A stretch of DNA of 64,000 nt from NCBI RefSeq assembly GCF_000238595.1, contig NZ_AGTS01000100.1, forward strand, positions 62,001 to 126,000. Reading direction: 5' to 3'. The position numbers and the translations under genes were made by a program. Of the stretch, positions 38,629 to 48,238 are shown piece by piece. The stretch is from Acidovorax sp. NO-1 (GTDB lineage Bacteria > Pseudomonadota > Gammaproteobacteria > Burkholderiales > Burkholderiaceae_C). How positions within the stretch are numbered: the first letter of the stretch is position 1; each line of letters opens with the position of its first letter. The notes below the pieces were generated by a model. It worked only from the letters and a program-made list of their open reading frames with translations, had not been told where the DNA came from and ran no database searches.

Positions 38629-39594
38629 TTATTCCAGCGTCAGCTTCTGCTTGGCGACCACATCCTTGTACACCGCGAATTCGGCCTTGATCTGTTCGGC
38701 AAACTGCTCGGGGGTGTTGCCCACCACGATCGAGCCGGTGTCTTCAATGCGCTTTTTCACCGCCGGGTCTTGCAAAGCGGTGCGCACGGCGGCGTTGATC
38801 TTGTCCACGATGTCCTTGGGCAGGCCCTTGGGCCCCAGGATGCCGTAGTACGCCATGCGGTTCACGGGCTCCAGGCCCAGTTCCTTGAAGGTGGGCACAT
38901 TGGGCAGTGCGGCCACGCGCTGGGGGGCTGCCACGGCAATGGCGACCAGGCGGTTGTCCTTGATAAAGGGCAGCGCCGATGGGATGTTGTCAAAGATGAT
39001 CGGCACCTGGCCGGCCACAGTGTCGTTCAGTGCAGGGCCCGCACCGCGGTAGGGGATGTGCGTGACGAAGGTGTTGGACAGGCTCTTGTACAGCTCCATC
39101 TGCAGGTGGCCGATGCCGCCCGTGCCCGACGATGCATACGAATACTTGCCGGGGTTCTTCTGCACTTCGGCCACAAACGACTTGTAGTCCTTGGCGGGGA
39201 AGCTGGGGTTCACGGCAATCAGGTTGGGCGTGGCCGCAATGTTGATGATGGGCGTGAAATCCGTCAGCGGGTTGTACGGGGTCTTGGGGTTGATGGCGGG
39301 GTTGGCGGCCGTGGTGGACACGGTGGCCACGCCCAGCGTGTAGCCGTCGGGTGCCGAGCGTGCCGTTTCCGCCGCACCCACAATGCCGCCGCCACCGGCC
39401 TTGTTCTCCACGATCACGCTCTGGCCGAGGGCCTTGCCCAGCGGGTCGGCGATCACGCGCGCAATGATGTCGGTGGTGCCACCGGGTGCAAACGGCACCT
39501 GCAGCTTGATCACCTTGTTGGGGTAGCCCTGGGCGGCTGCGGTACCTGCTGCGGCGGCCAGTACGGACAGCGCAAGCCATTGACGACGATGCAT
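38629..39594 (-). CDS. Bug-family periplasmic tricarboxylate receptor (TctC-like)
   Basis: A 321-residue periplasmic binding protein of the Bug/TctC family, abundant in Burkholderiales. The signal peptide ([20 protein letters not shown], cut after AQG) is followed by the family motifs [39 protein letters not shown] and [20 protein letters not shown], and the late KELGLEPV. The ligand is likely a carboxylate but cannot be fixed. No TctA/TctB membrane genes are adjacent, as is common for orphan Bug receptors. AAGGAGA precedes the ATG at 39594. Confidence 0.9.
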   Translation of the reverse strand: MHRRQWLALSVLAAAAGTAAAQGYPNKVIKLQVPFAPGGTTDIIARVIADPLGKALGQSVIVENKAGGGGIVGAAETARSAPDGYTLGVATVSTTAANPAINPKTPYNPLTDFTPIINIAATPNLIAVNPSFPAKDYKSFVAEVQKNPGKYSYASSGTGGIGHLQMELYKSLSNTFVTHIPYRGAGPALNDTVAGQVPIIFDNIPSALPFIKDNRLVAIAVAAPQRVAALPNVPTFKELGLEPVNRMAYYGILGPKGLPKDIVDKINAAVRTALQDPAVKKRIEDTGSIVVGNTPEQFAEQIKAEFAVYKDVVAKQKLTLE

Positions 39595-39718
39595 GGAGTT
39601 CTCCTTCGTGAGGTAACAGACAGCGCTGATGGTATGCGCAACACGCCCGCCATCAACCTGCGGATTCCACATAAGGGCTAACCCCAAGACCCTGCCTTGC
39701 ATCAAGTATTCTCGGAGC

Positions 39719-40624
39719 GTGAATTACGCCCAGCTCCTGATCCCGGATTTCTCCCTCATCCTCTGCGGTTACCTGATCTGCCGGTACACCGCCCTCAACC
39801 GCTCGGTGTGGCAGCCCGTGGAGAGCCTGGTGTACTACCTGCTGTTCCCGGTACTGCTGTTCCAGTCCATCGTCAAGAGCCCCGTGGACATCGGCGCTGC
39901 GTCGGGCCTCATTGCGGCGGGGTTGGCCATGGGCGTTTCAGGCATTGCGGTGGCCTACAGCCTGCCGCACTGGCCCTGGCTGGGCAAACACATCGACGCG
40001 CGCGACCATGCGGCCAGCGCGCAGGTGGCGTTCCGCTTCAACTCGTTCATTGGCCTGGCCATTGCCGAGCGCCTGGCGGGCGCAGAAGGCCTGCTGATGA
40101 TCGCCGTGCTGATCGGCGTGTGTGTGCCGCTGTTCAACGTGGCGGCCGTGTGGCCCATGGCGCGGCACGGGCAGCACAGCTTTGCACGGGAGCTGATGCG
40201 CAACCCGCTCATCATCGCCACGGGATCGGGTTTGATCGCCAATTTGCTGGGGTTTCAGATCCCTGAATGGGCCAGCCCCACAGTCAGCCGCATCAGCGCC
40301 GCATCGCTGGCCCTCGGCCTGATGGCAGCCGGCGCAGGCCTGCAGTTTGGCCTGCTCTCGCGCGGCAAGGCGCTGAGCGTGGCGGTGTTGTCCATCCGGC
40401 ACCTGGTGCAGCCACTGCTGGCGTTTGCGATGGCACGGCTGTTCGGGCTGAACCCGGTGCAGACGACGGTGCTTCTGGCCTTCTCGGCCCTGCCCACCGC
40501 ATCTACCTGCTATGTGCTGGCGGCGCGCATGGGCTACAACGGGCCGTATGTGGCCGGGCTGGTCACCCTATCCACCTTGCTGGGCATGGTCAGCCTGCCG
40601 TTTGCGCTGGGGTTTCTCCGATGA
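39719..40624 (+). CDS. AEC-family transporter
   Basis: A 301-residue membrane protein of the auxin-efflux-carrier (AEC) family with about ten hydrophobic helices. The N-terminal [15 protein letters not shown], the internal pseudo-repeat, and late [20 protein letters not shown] are typical. Bacterial members export or import organic acids or amino acids; the substrate is unknown. The start is GTG at 39719. Its TGA overlaps the ATG of the esterase gene by four bases (ATGA), indicating coupling. It is divergent from the Bug receptor gene. Confidence 0.88.
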   Translation: MNYAQLLIPDFSLILCGYLICRYTALNRSVWQPVESLVYYLLFPVLLFQSIVKSPVDIGAASGLIAAGLAMGVSGIAVAYSLPHWPWLGKHIDARDHAASAQVAFRFNSFIGLAIAERLAGAEGLLMIAVLIGVCVPLFNVAAVWPMARHGQHSFARELMRNPLIIATGSGLIANLLGFQIPEWASPTVSRISAASLALGLMAAGAGLQFGLLSRGKALSVAVLSIRHLVQPLLAFAMARLFGLNPVQTTVLLAFSALPTASTCYVLAARMGYNGPYVAGLVTLSTLLGMVSLPFALGFLR

Positions 40625-41298
40625 CCGATTCCCGCAGAGCCCTGGGTTCGGACGCTGTGACCAGCCGCCGCGCGTTGATGGCAAGCCTGGGGGCACTGGC
40701 GCTGGTGGCGCAGGTGGGCTGCGGGCGCAAAACCCCGCGCGCGCAATCGTTGCCGCCCGATGCCACCGTGCTGGCCCTGGGCGACTCGCTGACATCGGGC
40801 GTGGGTGCCTCGGCCGACACCGCCTACCCGGCCGTGCTGGCACGCCTGACAGGCTGGAAAGTAGTCAACGGCGGCATCTCGGGCGACACCTCTGCCCAGG
40901 CGCTGGCACGGTTGCCAGGGCTGCTGCATAAGCACACCCCCGCGCTGGTGATCGTGAGCATTGGCGGCAACGACTTTTTGCGCCGCCAGAGCACTGCCAC
41001 AACCCGCAGCAACATCCGCCAGATCTGCGCCGATGCTCAGGCCAGCGGCGCACAGGTGCTGCTGGTGGCCGTGCCCGAGCTGACGATGTTGGCCGCAGTA
41101 GGCCGCCTCAGCGACCATGCGATGTACGAGGAAATCGCCAGCGAGCTGAAAGTGCCGCTGCACCGCAAAGGCTGGTCAGGTGTACTGGGGCAGGAGCGGC
41201 TGCGGGCGGACCAGATCCATGCCAATGCGGCGGGGTATGAAGAATTCACCCAGGGGCTGGTGTTGACCCTCAAAGACACAGGTTGGCTGGCGCGGTAG
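40621..41298 (+). CDS. GDSL-type esterase/arylesterase, exported lipoprotein candidate
   Basis: A 225-residue SGNH hydrolase of the TesA/arylesterase type. Block I is LALGDSLTSGVGAS with the nucleophile Ser, block II VNGGISGDTSAQAL with the Gly, block III VSIGGNDFLRR with the Asn, and block V DQIHANAAGYEEF with Asp and His. The N-terminus (SRRALMASLGALALVAQVGC) has a Tat-like double Arg and a candidate lipobox VGC near residue 34, so it may be lipidated. All catalytic residues are intact. It is coupled to the AEC transporter gene. Confidence 0.9.
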   Translation: MTDSRRALGSDAVTSRRALMASLGALALVAQVGCGRKTPRAQSLPPDATVLALGDSLTSGVGASADTAYPAVLARLTGWKVVNGGISGDTSAQALARLPGLLHKHTPALVIVSIGGNDFLRRQSTATTRSNIRQICADAQASGAQVLLVAVPELTMLAAVGRLSDHAMYEEIASELKVPLHRKGWSGVLGQERLRADQIHANAAGYEEFTQGLVLTLKDTGWLAR

Positions 41299-41341
41299 CC
41301 GCAAGATCCAAAGCAACACGCCGCAGCAAAGCGGTACCAAT

Positions 41342-41397
41342 GCTCTTATTTTGATAGCTGCTCGCGCTTATCCATAAAGCGCCGGGGGCCAATTTCA
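41342..41397. repeat. Short palindromic intergenic repeat (copy 6)
   Basis: TTTTGATAGCTGCTC, then GCGCTTATCCATAAAGCGC, then a GGGGGCC end and AATTTCAC. It lies between the convergent esterase and queG genes and overlaps the last codons of queG. Confidence 0.8.
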
Positions 41398-42474
41398 CCC
41401 CAAATCCAGCGCCCAGGCCACATGTTCGCGCACCAGCTCGCTGGGGTCGTCGGCGCGGGACTGCAATGCCGCACGCACCGCCGCGTCGCCCGTCGCCCGC
41501 AGCGCATTGCCCAGCGCCACAGCCACATTGCGCAGCCAGCGCTCGTGCCCGATGCGGCGGATGGGGCCACCCTCGGTCATGCGCAAAAAGGTCGGCTCGT
41601 CCCACGCAAACAGGTGCACCAGTTGCTGGCCCCCCAGGCCCTTGCGCTCGTCAAAATCCGGCAGGCGGCTCACCTGGGCAAACTTGTTCCAGGGGCAGAT
41701 CAGCTGGCAGTCGTCGCAGCCATAGATGCGGTTGCCCATCAGGGGCCGCAACTCCACGGGGATGGGCCCGGCGTGTTCGATGGTGAGGTACGAGATGCAG
41801 CGCCGCGCGTCGATGCGGTGCGGCGCAATGATGGCCTGCGTGGGGCACACGTCAATGCACGCACTGCAGCTGCCGCAGTGCGCGGTGACGGGCGCGCTTC
41901 TGGGCAGGGCCATGTCCACATAAATCTCGCCCAGAAAGAACATGGACCCCGCCTCGCGGTTGAGCACCAGTGTGTGTTTGCCGCGCCAGCCCTGGCCGCT
42001 GCGCGCGGCCAGCTCCGCTTCCAGCACGGGAGCCGAGTCGGTGAACACGCGGTGGCCAAAAGGGCCGATGGCCTCGGCGATGCGGTCGCTGAGTTTTTGC
42101 AGGCGCGCGCGCAGCACCTTGTGGTAGTCCCGGCCCCGGGCGTAGACGGAGACGATGCCTTCCTGCGGGCGGACAAGGCGCGAGAGCTCCACCACCTGCC
42201 AGCCTTCGGGCGCGTGCACGGCGGTATCGCGCGGCAAGTAATCCATGCGCGCGGTGATCACGCTCACCGTGCCGGGCACCAGCTCGGCCGGGCGTGCGCG
42301 CTTCAACCCATGGGATGCCATGTAATGCATGTCACCATGAAACCCCTGCGCCAGCCAGGCCTCAAGCCCGGGCTCTGCCGCAGACAAGTCCACCCCCGCC
42401 ACGCCGATTTGGGAAAATCCCAGTTCGCGGGCCCACTCCTGCATTTGAGGAACGAGTTGACTGTTGCACCACAT
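41395..42474 (-). CDS. queG: Epoxyqueuosine reductase
   Basis: A 359-residue QueG, which reduces epoxyqueuosine in tRNA to queuosine using cobalamin and two [4Fe-4S] clusters. The cobalamin domain has ELGFSQIGVAGVDLS and VSVYARGRDYHKVLRARLQ. The ferredoxin-like segment has CGSCSACIDVCPTQAI and GCDDCQLICPWNKFA, giving the eight cluster cysteines. A C-terminal HEAT-like region follows. The start at 42474 is preceded by TACAAT, suggesting a near-leaderless message; an ATG at 42444 is an alternative. The gene is head-to-head with tsaE and the chosen starts overlap by 18 bases. Confidence 0.95.
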   Translation of the reverse strand: MWCNSQLVPQMQEWARELGFSQIGVAGVDLSAAEPGLEAWLAQGFHGDMHYMASHGLKRARPAELVPGTVSVITARMDYLPRDTAVHAPEGWQVVELSRLVRPQEGIVSVYARGRDYHKVLRARLQKLSDRIAEAIGPFGHRVFTDSAPVLEAELAARSGQGWRGKHTLVLNREAGSMFFLGEIYVDMALPRSAPVTAHCGSCSACIDVCPTQAIIAPHRIDARRCISYLTIEHAGPIPVELRPLMGNRIYGCDDCQLICPWNKFAQVSRLPDFDERKGLGGQQLVHLFAWDEPTFLRMTEGGPIRRIGHERWLRNVAVALGNALRATGDAAVRAALQSRADDPSELVREHVAWALDLG

Positions 42475-42975
42475 ACCGGCCAGATTGTAGAAAGCGGCGA
42501 CGCCACCGCCGCCCCGGCCACGCGCCATTTCACCTGGCACAGCGAGGACGACACCACCGCTTTCGCGCAGCGCCTTGCCGCACAGCCCCTGCTGGCCAAT
42601 GCCTTCGTGACCCTGCACGGCGACCTGGGCGCGGGCAAGACCACACTGGTGCGCCACCTGCTGCGCGCCCTGGGCGTAGAGGGCCGCATCAAGAGCCCCA
42701 CCTATGCCGTGGTGGAGCCGCACGAGGCCCCGGGCCTCGCCATCTGGCACTTTGACTTCTACCGTTTTGACGACCCGCGCGAGTGGGAGGACGCGGGTTT
42801 CAGGGACATTTTTGCCAACCCCGGCCTCAAGGTGGCAGAATGGCCGGAAAAGGCCGCAGCGCTTACCCCGCTTGCGGACCTTGCTATCCACATTGAAGCA
42901 ATGGATGACACCGAAAGGAAGATCACGCTGCACGCCCACACCGCCACCGGGCGCAGCCTGCTGCAAGCCCTCTGA
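42457..42975 (+). CDS. tsaE: tRNA threonylcarbamoyladenosine biosynthesis ATPase TsaE
   Basis: A 172-residue ATPase of the t6A tRNA-modification complex with TsaB and TsaD. The Walker A is HGDLGAGKTTLVRHL, then GRIKSPTYAVVEPHEAPGLA, IWHFDFYRFDDPREWEDAGF and LKVAEWPEKAA, all family features. The start is most likely TTG at 42457, with GAGGAACGAG upstream; no ATG or GTG is in frame before the conserved sequence. It is followed closely by amiC. The combination tsaE-amiC is common in related bacteria. Confidence 0.9.
   Translation: MTVAPHTGQIVESGDATAAPATRHFTWHSEDDTTAFAQRLAAQPLLANAFVTLHGDLGAGKTTLVRHLLRALGVEGRIKSPTYAVVEPHEAPGLAIWHFDFYRFDDPREWEDAGFRDIFANPGLKVAEWPEKAAALTPLADLAIHIEAMDDTERKITLHAHTATGRSLLQAL
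42484..42489 (-). promoter_or_regulatory. -10 box of queG inside the tsaE coding region
   Basis: TACAAT on the minus strand lies nine bases before the queG ATG. It lies within the first codons of tsaE, so the queG promoter and tsaE coding sequence overlap. Confidence 0.45.
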
Positions 42976-42981
42976 GACGCC

Positions 42982-44424
42982 GTGAACGAACCCACCCTGC
43001 CCGCCCGCCCCGCTGCTGCCCCCCTGCCCTCGCGCCGCTCCGTGCTGCAGGCGGGCAGCCTGGTGCTGCTGCTGGGCACGCAGCAGATTGCACGCGGCGC
43101 CACCATCCTGGCCGTGCGCGTGTGGCCCGCCCCCGAGTATTCGCGCGTGACCATCGAATCCGACGGCGCGCTGGTGGCCAAGCAGTTTTTCGTGACCACA
43201 CCGCCCCGGCTGGCGGTGGACATCGAAGGCATTGACCTGAGCCCCGAGCTGCGCGAGCTGGTGGCCAAGGTCAAGCCCGACGACCCCAACATTGCCGGCA
43301 TCCGTGTGGGCCAGAACGCGCCTGGCGTGGTGCGGCTGGTGGTCGACCTGAAACAGGCCGCCATGCCCCAGGTGTTCACCCTGCCGCCGGTGGCCGCCTA
43401 CCAGCACCGGCTGGTGTTTGACCTGTACCCCGCCGAGCCGGTGGACCCGCTGGAGGCGCTGATTGCCGAGCGCCTGCGCGAAGCCCCTGCCAAACCCGCG
43501 CCAGCCCCCAACCCACCGCTGACAGCTGCCGCAGCCGCCGCCGCACGGCCCCCTGCGCCCCCCGCCGAGCACGACCCCCTGGGCGACCTGATTGCCCAGC
43601 GCAGCCAGCGCCCGGGCCCGCCCGAGCCCCCGCCCATGGTGGCCACCACGCCGCCACCGGAACCCGCGCGCCCTGGCAACCGCGCCACCACCACCCAGAC
43701 CGACCGGATCATCATCGTGGCGCTGGACCCTGGTCATGGCGGCGAAGACCCCGGTGCCATCGGCCCCGCAGGCACGCGCGAAAAGGACGTGGTGCTGCGC
43801 GTGGCGCACATGCTGCGCGATCGCATCAACGCCACCACCGTGGGAGGCAACCCCATGCGCGCCTACCTGACGCGCGACGGCGACTACTTTGTACCCCTGG
43901 CCACCCGCGTGCAAAAGGCGCGGCGCGTGCAGGCCGACCTGTTCGTCAGCATCCATGCCGACGCGTTCACGGTGCCCACGGCGCGCGGCGCCAGCGTGTT
44001 TGCGCTGAGCCAGGGCGGCGCCTCCAGCACGGCTGCGCGCTGGCTGGCCAACAAGGAAAACCAGGCAGATCTGGTGGGTGGCATCAATGTGCAGTCCAAA
44101 GACCGGCAGGTGCAGCGCGCGCTGCTGGACATGAGCACCACAGCGCAAATCAACGACAGCCTGAAGCTGGGGACGGTGTTGCTGGGCGAGATTGGCAATG
44201 TGGGCCGACTGCACAAACCGCGTGTGGAACAGGCGGGATTTGCAGTGCTCAAGGCCCCGGACATCCCCAGCGTGCTGGTGGAAACCGCCTTCATCAGCAA
44301 CCCGGAAGAAGAAAAGCGCCTGCGCAGCAGCGCCTACCAGGAGAAGCTGGCCGACGCGCTGATGCGCGGCATCGTGCGCTACTTCGCCAAGAACCCGCCG
44401 CTGGCGCGCAGCCGGTCGGTGTAG
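42982..44424 (+). CDS. amiC: N-acetylmuramoyl-L-alanine amidase AmiC
   Basis: A 480-residue peptidoglycan amidase that cleaves septal peptidoglycan. The start is GTG at 42982, six bases after tsaE. The N-terminus RRSVLQAGSLVLLLGTQQIA has a twin-arginine export signal. An AMIN domain (AVRVWPAPEYSRVTIESDGA, residues about 35-155) comes next, then a Pro-rich linker of about 75 residues (PEPPPMVATTPPPEPARPG), then the Amidase_3 zinc domain: VALDPGHGGEDPGAIG, LFVSIHADAF and SVLVETAFISNPEEEKRL with the catalytic Glu. All zinc residues are present. Confidence 0.95.
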   Translation: MNEPTLPARPAAAPLPSRRSVLQAGSLVLLLGTQQIARGATILAVRVWPAPEYSRVTIESDGALVAKQFFVTTPPRLAVDIEGIDLSPELRELVAKVKPDDPNIAGIRVGQNAPGVVRLVVDLKQAAMPQVFTLPPVAAYQHRLVFDLYPAEPVDPLEALIAERLREAPAKPAPAPNPPLTAAAAAAARPPAPPAEHDPLGDLIAQRSQRPGPPEPPPMVATTPPPEPARPGNRATTTQTDRIIIVALDPGHGGEDPGAIGPAGTREKDVVLRVAHMLRDRINATTVGGNPMRAYLTRDGDYFVPLATRVQKARRVQADLFVSIHADAFTVPTARGASVFALSQGGASSTAARWLANKENQADLVGGINVQSKDRQVQRALLDMSTTAQINDSLKLGTVLLGEIGNVGRLHKPRVEQAGFAVLKAPDIPSVLVETAFISNPEEEKRLRSSAYQEKLADALMRGIVRYFAKNPPLARSRSV

Positions 44425-44532
44425 GCAAGCCCGCCTTGCGCAGGGCGCCAACTGCAGGCAAAGTAAGCCCCATCACCGGCGCCCCGTGCTCGTGGATCCC
44501 CTTGGGCGCCGGGGCCGAAGAAGGAGATAGCC

Positions 44533-44865
44533 ATGGCCCTGCCCCACGCCCAATCCGGCCAGATCGTGAGCGTGCGCCCTCTGGGCGACCGCCTGCCTGA
44601 GGCTGTCACTGCCGCCATTCTCAAGGCGGGCCAGCTCGAGGTCATGCGCGTGGTACTGCCCGCAGGCAAATCCATGAAGGAGCACCAGACACCGGGGGAA
44701 GCCACCGTGCAATGCCTTGAAGGCGTGGTCGAGTTCACCACCGAGGACGGAAACCAGCAGTTGCACCCCGGCGACTTTGTGCATCTGGCCCCCCGCGCGC
44801 TGCACTCGCTCAAGGCGGTGGAGCACGCCTCGCTGCTGGTCACGATCTGCCTGCGCCCGGGTTAA
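44533..44865 (+). CDS. Cupin-domain protein
   Basis: A 110-residue single-domain cupin. The two cupin boxes are visible as LPAGKSMKEHQTPGEATVQC (partial metal His/Glu set) and LHPGDFVHLAPRALHSLKA. Such small cupins bind metal and small ligands; the role is unknown. GAAGGAGATAG lies directly before ATG, a strong ribosome site, so the start is firm. It stands alone between amiC and a small lipoprotein gene. Confidence 0.85.
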   Translation: MALPHAQSGQIVSVRPLGDRLPEAVTAAILKAGQLEVMRVVLPAGKSMKEHQTPGEATVQCLEGVVEFTTEDGNQQLHPGDFVHLAPRALHSLKAVEHASLLVTICLRPG

Positions 44866-45168
44866 GCCGCCGCAAAATAAACCCTGTGGCGCGGTCACCC
44901 ATTCGGGACGGGATGCAAGGCGCAAATCGCAGCTGCGGCCAGGATGTGCAACGCCTCAGACCGCCCAAAGCCGGAGTGCGCGGCGCGCGAGGGGTTTTCA
45001 GCGTTTGCCTTGAACGCATTCCCAAGCCCGCCCCGTCCTACACACGCACGCCAAGCCTGCCTACGCGCAGCCCTGCGGGCAGAGTCGATAGTAAAGGCAC
45101 AGGCCAAGCCCCTCCGCAAACAGCAGACGGGCATCAGGGCCTGGATCCATTCATAAAGGACTCCTGCC
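44866..45168 (+). other. Gene-free stretch upstream of the small lipoprotein gene
   Basis: About 300 bases without a supported gene. The high-GC sequence gives several short open frames on both strands with no ribosome sites. I see no palindromic repeat, terminator or good promoter pair here. AAAGGACTCC just before 45169 is the lipoprotein's ribosome site. Confidence 0.5.
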
Positions 45169-45408
45169 ATGAAAATCCGTCACATACTCCTCGCAACCAC
45201 TTGCACTGCAGCCCTGGCCCTTGGCGGCTGCGCATCGAACCCTACTGGCGCACAAGTCGGAACGGGCGTAGGCGCTGTCGTAGGCGGGGTCGCCGGTAAC
45301 GCCATCTTCGGCGGTCCGGTCGGCACCATTGGCGGTGCCGCTGCCGGTGCGCTGGTAGGCCACGAAATCGGCGAAGACCGCGACCAGCGCAAGCCGTATC
45401 GCCGATAA
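45169..45408 (+). CDS. Small glycine-zipper lipoprotein
   Basis: A 79-residue lipoprotein. The signal peptide ends in the lipobox LGGC with mature start CASNPTGAQVG. The mature part is a glycine-zipper hairpin (VGTGVGAVVGGVAGNAIFGG then TIGGAAAGALVGHEIGED) and a charged tail DRDQRKPYRR. This resembles small YmgG/OsmB-type outer-membrane lipoproteins. It ends before a strong terminator shared with acnB on the other strand. The role is probably envelope-related. Confidence 0.82.
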   Translation: MKIRHILLATTCTAALALGGCASNPTGAQVGTGVGAVVGGVAGNAIFGGPVGTIGGAAAGALVGHEIGEDRDQRKPYRR

Positions 45409-45460
45409 GCGTCTCAGGGTCTGGCATAGGGTCGCAACATAGCGACGCCCCAGCGCATGA

Positions 45461-45490
45461 AAAAAGCGGCTCCTGGAGCCGCTTTTCTTT
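45461..45490. terminator. Bidirectional intrinsic terminator
   Basis: AAAAGCGGCTC pairs with GAGCCGCTTTT around a three-base loop, with T-rich and A-rich flanks. It lies between the convergent glycine-zipper lipoprotein and acnB genes and can stop both. Confidence 0.9.
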
Positions 45491-45528
45491 TATTGGACAG
45501 GGCGCTATCCGCGCCACCGCGCCGCCAA

Positions 45529-48114
45529 TCAGGCGGTCACGCCGTCTGCCACTTCCTTGAACTCGGCGATCTGGTCGAAGTTCATGTACTTGTAGATCTT
45601 GTCGCCGTTCTGGTTGATGACACCAATGTCGGCCAGGTACTCTTCCTTGGAAGGAATGCGGCCCAGCTTGGAGCAGATGGCCGAGAGTTCTGCCGAACCC
45701 AGATACACGTTGGTGTTCTTGCCCAAGCGGTTGGGGAAGTTGCGCGTGCTGGTGGACATCACGGTAGCGCCTTCCTTCACCTGTGCCTGGTTGCCCATGC
45801 ACAGTGAGCAGCCGGGCATTTCCATACGGGCACCGGCCGCGCCGAACACGCCGTAATGGCCTTCTTCGGTGAGCTGGTGCGCATCCATCTTGGTGGGTGG
45901 GGCCATCCACAGTTTTACCGGAATGTCCTTCTTGCCTTCGAGCAGCTTGGAAGCTGCGCGGAAGTGGCCGATGTTGGTCATACACGAGCCAATGAACACT
46001 TCGTCAATCTTGGCGCCAGCCACGTCCGACAGCGTCTTGGCGTCGTCCGGATCGTTGGGGCAGCACACGATCGGCTCGGTGATCTCGGACAGGTCGATCT
46101 CGATCACGGCCGCGTACTCGGCGTCTTCGTCGGGCGCCAGCAGCTGCGGGTTGGCCAGCCAGGCTTCCATGGCCTTGATGCGGCGGCCGATGGTGCGTGC
46201 GTCGGCGTAGCCCTGGGCGATCATGTTCTTGAGCAGCACGATGTTCGAGTTGATGTACTCGATCACGGGTTCCTTGTTCAGGCGGACGGTGCAGCCCGCT
46301 GCAGAGCGCTCAGCCGACGCGTCGGACAGCTCGAACGCCTGTTCCACCTTCATGTCGGGCAAGCCTTCGATCTCAAGGATGCGGCCCGAGAAGATGTTCT
46401 TCTTGCCCTGCTTTTCCACTGTCAGCAGGCCTGCCTTGATGGCGTACAGCGGAATGGCATGCACCAGGTCACGCAGCGTCACGCCCGGTTGCATCTGGCC
46501 CTTGAAGCGCACCAGCACCGATTCGGGCATATCGAGGGGCATCACGCCCGTGGCAGCGGCAAAAGCCACCAGGCCGGAACCTGCGGGGAAGCTGATGCCG
46601 ATGGGGAAGCGGGTGTGCGAATCGCCGCCTGTGCCCACGGTATCGGGCAGCAGCATGCGGTTGAGCCAGCTGTGGATGATGCCGTCGCCGGGCTTGAGCG
46701 AGATGCCGCCGCGCGTGCTGATGAAGTCCGGCAGCTCGTGGTGCATCTTCACGTCCACGGGCTTGGGGTAAGCGGCCGTGTGGCAGAACGACTGCATCAC
46801 CAGGTCGGAGCTGAAGCCCAGGCAGGCCAGGTCCTTCAGTTCGTCGCGGGTCATCGGGCCGGTGGTGTCTTGCGAACCCACCGAGGTCATGCGGGGTTCG
46901 CAGTACGTGCCGGGCACCACGCCCTGGCCTTCGGGCAGACCGCAGGCACGGCCCACCATCTTTTGCGCCAGGGTGAAGCCCTTGCCGGTGGCAGCGGGCA
47001 CCTGGGGCAGGCGGAACAGCGTGGATGGGGGCAGGCCCAGGGCTTCGCGGGCCTTGGTGGTCAGGCCGCGGCCGATGATCAGCGGAATGCGGCCGCCGGC
47101 ACGCACTTCGTCAAACAGCACTTCGCTCTTGACTTCGAATTCGGCAATCACGTTGCCGTCCTTGAGCGCCTTGCCGGCGTAGGGCAGCAGTTCGATCTCG
47201 TCGCCCATGTGCATCTGGCTCACGTCCAGCTCGATCGGCAGCGCGCCCGCGTCTTCCATGGTGTTGTAGAAGATGGGAGCAATCTTGCTGCCCAGGCAGA
47301 CGCCGCCAAACCGCTTGTTGGGCACAAACGGAATGTCTTCGCCGGTGAACCACAGCACACTGTTGGTGGCCGACTTGCGGCTGGAACCCGTGCCGACCAC
47401 GTCACCCACATAGGCCACCAGGTTGCCCTTGGCGCGCAGGTCTTCGATGAACTTCACCGGGCCGCGCTTGCCGTCTTCTTCAGGCGTGATGCCGTCGCGC
47501 TTGTTCTTGAGCATGGCCAGCGCATGCAGCGGGATGTCGGGGCGGCTCCAGGCGTCGGGGGCGGGCGACAAATCGTCGGTGTTGGTCTCGCCGGTAACCT
47601 TGAGCACGGTGAGCTTGATGCTCTGGGGCACTTCGGGGCGGCTGGTGAACCACTCGGCGTCGGCCCAGCTCTGCAGCACGGCCTTGGCGAAGGTATTGCC
47701 CTTGTCGGCCTTTTCCTTGACGTCATGGAACTGGTCGAACATCAAGAGCGTCTTCTTGAGCGCTTCGGCGGCGACGGACGCCACCGCAGCATCGTCCAGC
47801 AGGTCGATCAGCGGCGTGAGGTTGTAGCCACCCAGCATGGTGCCCAGGAGCTGCGTTGCGCGCTCGCGGCCAATGAGGGTGCACACCTCGGTACCGTGCG
47901 CCACAGCCGCCAGGTAGCTGGCCTTCACCTTGGCGGCATCGTCCACACCGGCAGGCACGCGGTGGGTGATCAGGTCGACCAGCATGGCTTCTTCGCCAGC
48001 TGGAGGGTTCTTGAGGAGCTCGATCAGTTCGCTGGTCTGCTTGGCGCTCAAGGGCAGGGGCGGAATGCCCAGAGCAGCGCGCTCTGCAACATGGTCACGG
48101 TAGGCTTTCAACAT
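45529..48114 (-). CDS. acnB: Aconitate hydratase B
   Basis: An 861-residue aconitase B, isomerising citrate and isocitrate through a [4Fe-4S] cluster. The AcnB-specific N-terminal HEAT-like domain starts [20 protein letters not shown]. Cluster cysteine regions are [32 protein letters not shown] and [14 protein letters not shown]. The start at 48114 fits the family; the frame is open 25 codons further upstream without support. It lies at the beginning of the TCA block but is separated from mdh by two other genes. Its role is the second step of the cycle. Confidence 0.97.
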   Translation of the reverse strand: MLKAYRDHVAERAALGIPPLPLSAKQTSELIELLKNPPAGEEAMLVDLITHRVPAGVDDAAKVKASYLAAVAHGTEVCTLIGRERATQLLGTMLGGYNLTPLIDLLDDAAVASVAAEALKKTLLMFDQFHDVKEKADKGNTFAKAVLQSWADAEWFTSRPEVPQSIKLTVLKVTGETNTDDLSPAPDAWSRPDIPLHALAMLKNKRDGITPEEDGKRGPVKFIEDLRAKGNLVAYVGDVVGTGSSRKSATNSVLWFTGEDIPFVPNKRFGGVCLGSKIAPIFYNTMEDAGALPIELDVSQMHMGDEIELLPYAGKALKDGNVIAEFEVKSEVLFDEVRAGGRIPLIIGRGLTTKAREALGLPPSTLFRLPQVPAATGKGFTLAQKMVGRACGLPEGQGVVPGTYCEPRMTSVGSQDTTGPMTRDELKDLACLGFSSDLVMQSFCHTAAYPKPVDVKMHHELPDFISTRGGISLKPGDGIIHSWLNRMLLPDTVGTGGDSHTRFPIGISFPAGSGLVAFAAATGVMPLDMPESVLVRFKGQMQPGVTLRDLVHAIPLYAIKAGLLTVEKQGKKNIFSGRILEIEGLPDMKVEQAFELSDASAERSAAGCTVRLNKEPVIEYINSNIVLLKNMIAQGYADARTIGRRIKAMEAWLANPQLLAPDEDAEYAAVIEIDLSEITEPIVCCPNDPDDAKTLSDVAGAKIDEVFIGSCMTNIGHFRAASKLLEGKKDIPVKLWMAPPTKMDAHQLTEEGHYGVFGAAGARMEMPGCSLCMGNQAQVKEGATVMSTSTRNFPNRLGKNTNVYLGSAELSAICSKLGRIPSKEEYLADIGVINQNGDKIYKYMNFDQIAEFKEVADGVTA

Positions 48115-48238
48115 CAGTTTTCTCCGGTTGCGTTCTAAAGTGGGGTGGCGTGCGAAATCAGCCTCGGCACACGGGCTTTCGTGCTGCACGCACAGGGTGT
48201 TGTTTTTTTCAGGGGCGAATAGCCCCGCGGCGCGTGGG

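Noticed and set aside
42868-42900. A repeat remnant inside tsaE
   Set aside because: GCGCTTACCCCGC and TTGCTATCC look similar but do not form dyads, and the encoded residues fit the family.
41395-44451. A minus-strand frame over 1,000 codons long covering queG, tsaE and amiC
   Set aside because: Only the downstream third matches QueG; the rest is antisense to tsaE and amiC and stays open because of high GC. The real start is near 42474.
44866-45168. Short open frames between the cupin and the small lipoprotein gene
   Set aside because: Several overlapping frames exist on both strands, but none has a ribosome site, signal peptide or recognisable composition.
45856-48138. A long plus-strand frame opposite acnB
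   Set aside because: It is His/Gly/Gln-rich shadow coding on the opposite strand of a certain gene, with no ribosome site or family match. Similar antisense frames opposite sdhA, gltA, eno, pyrG and eptA were left out for the same reason.
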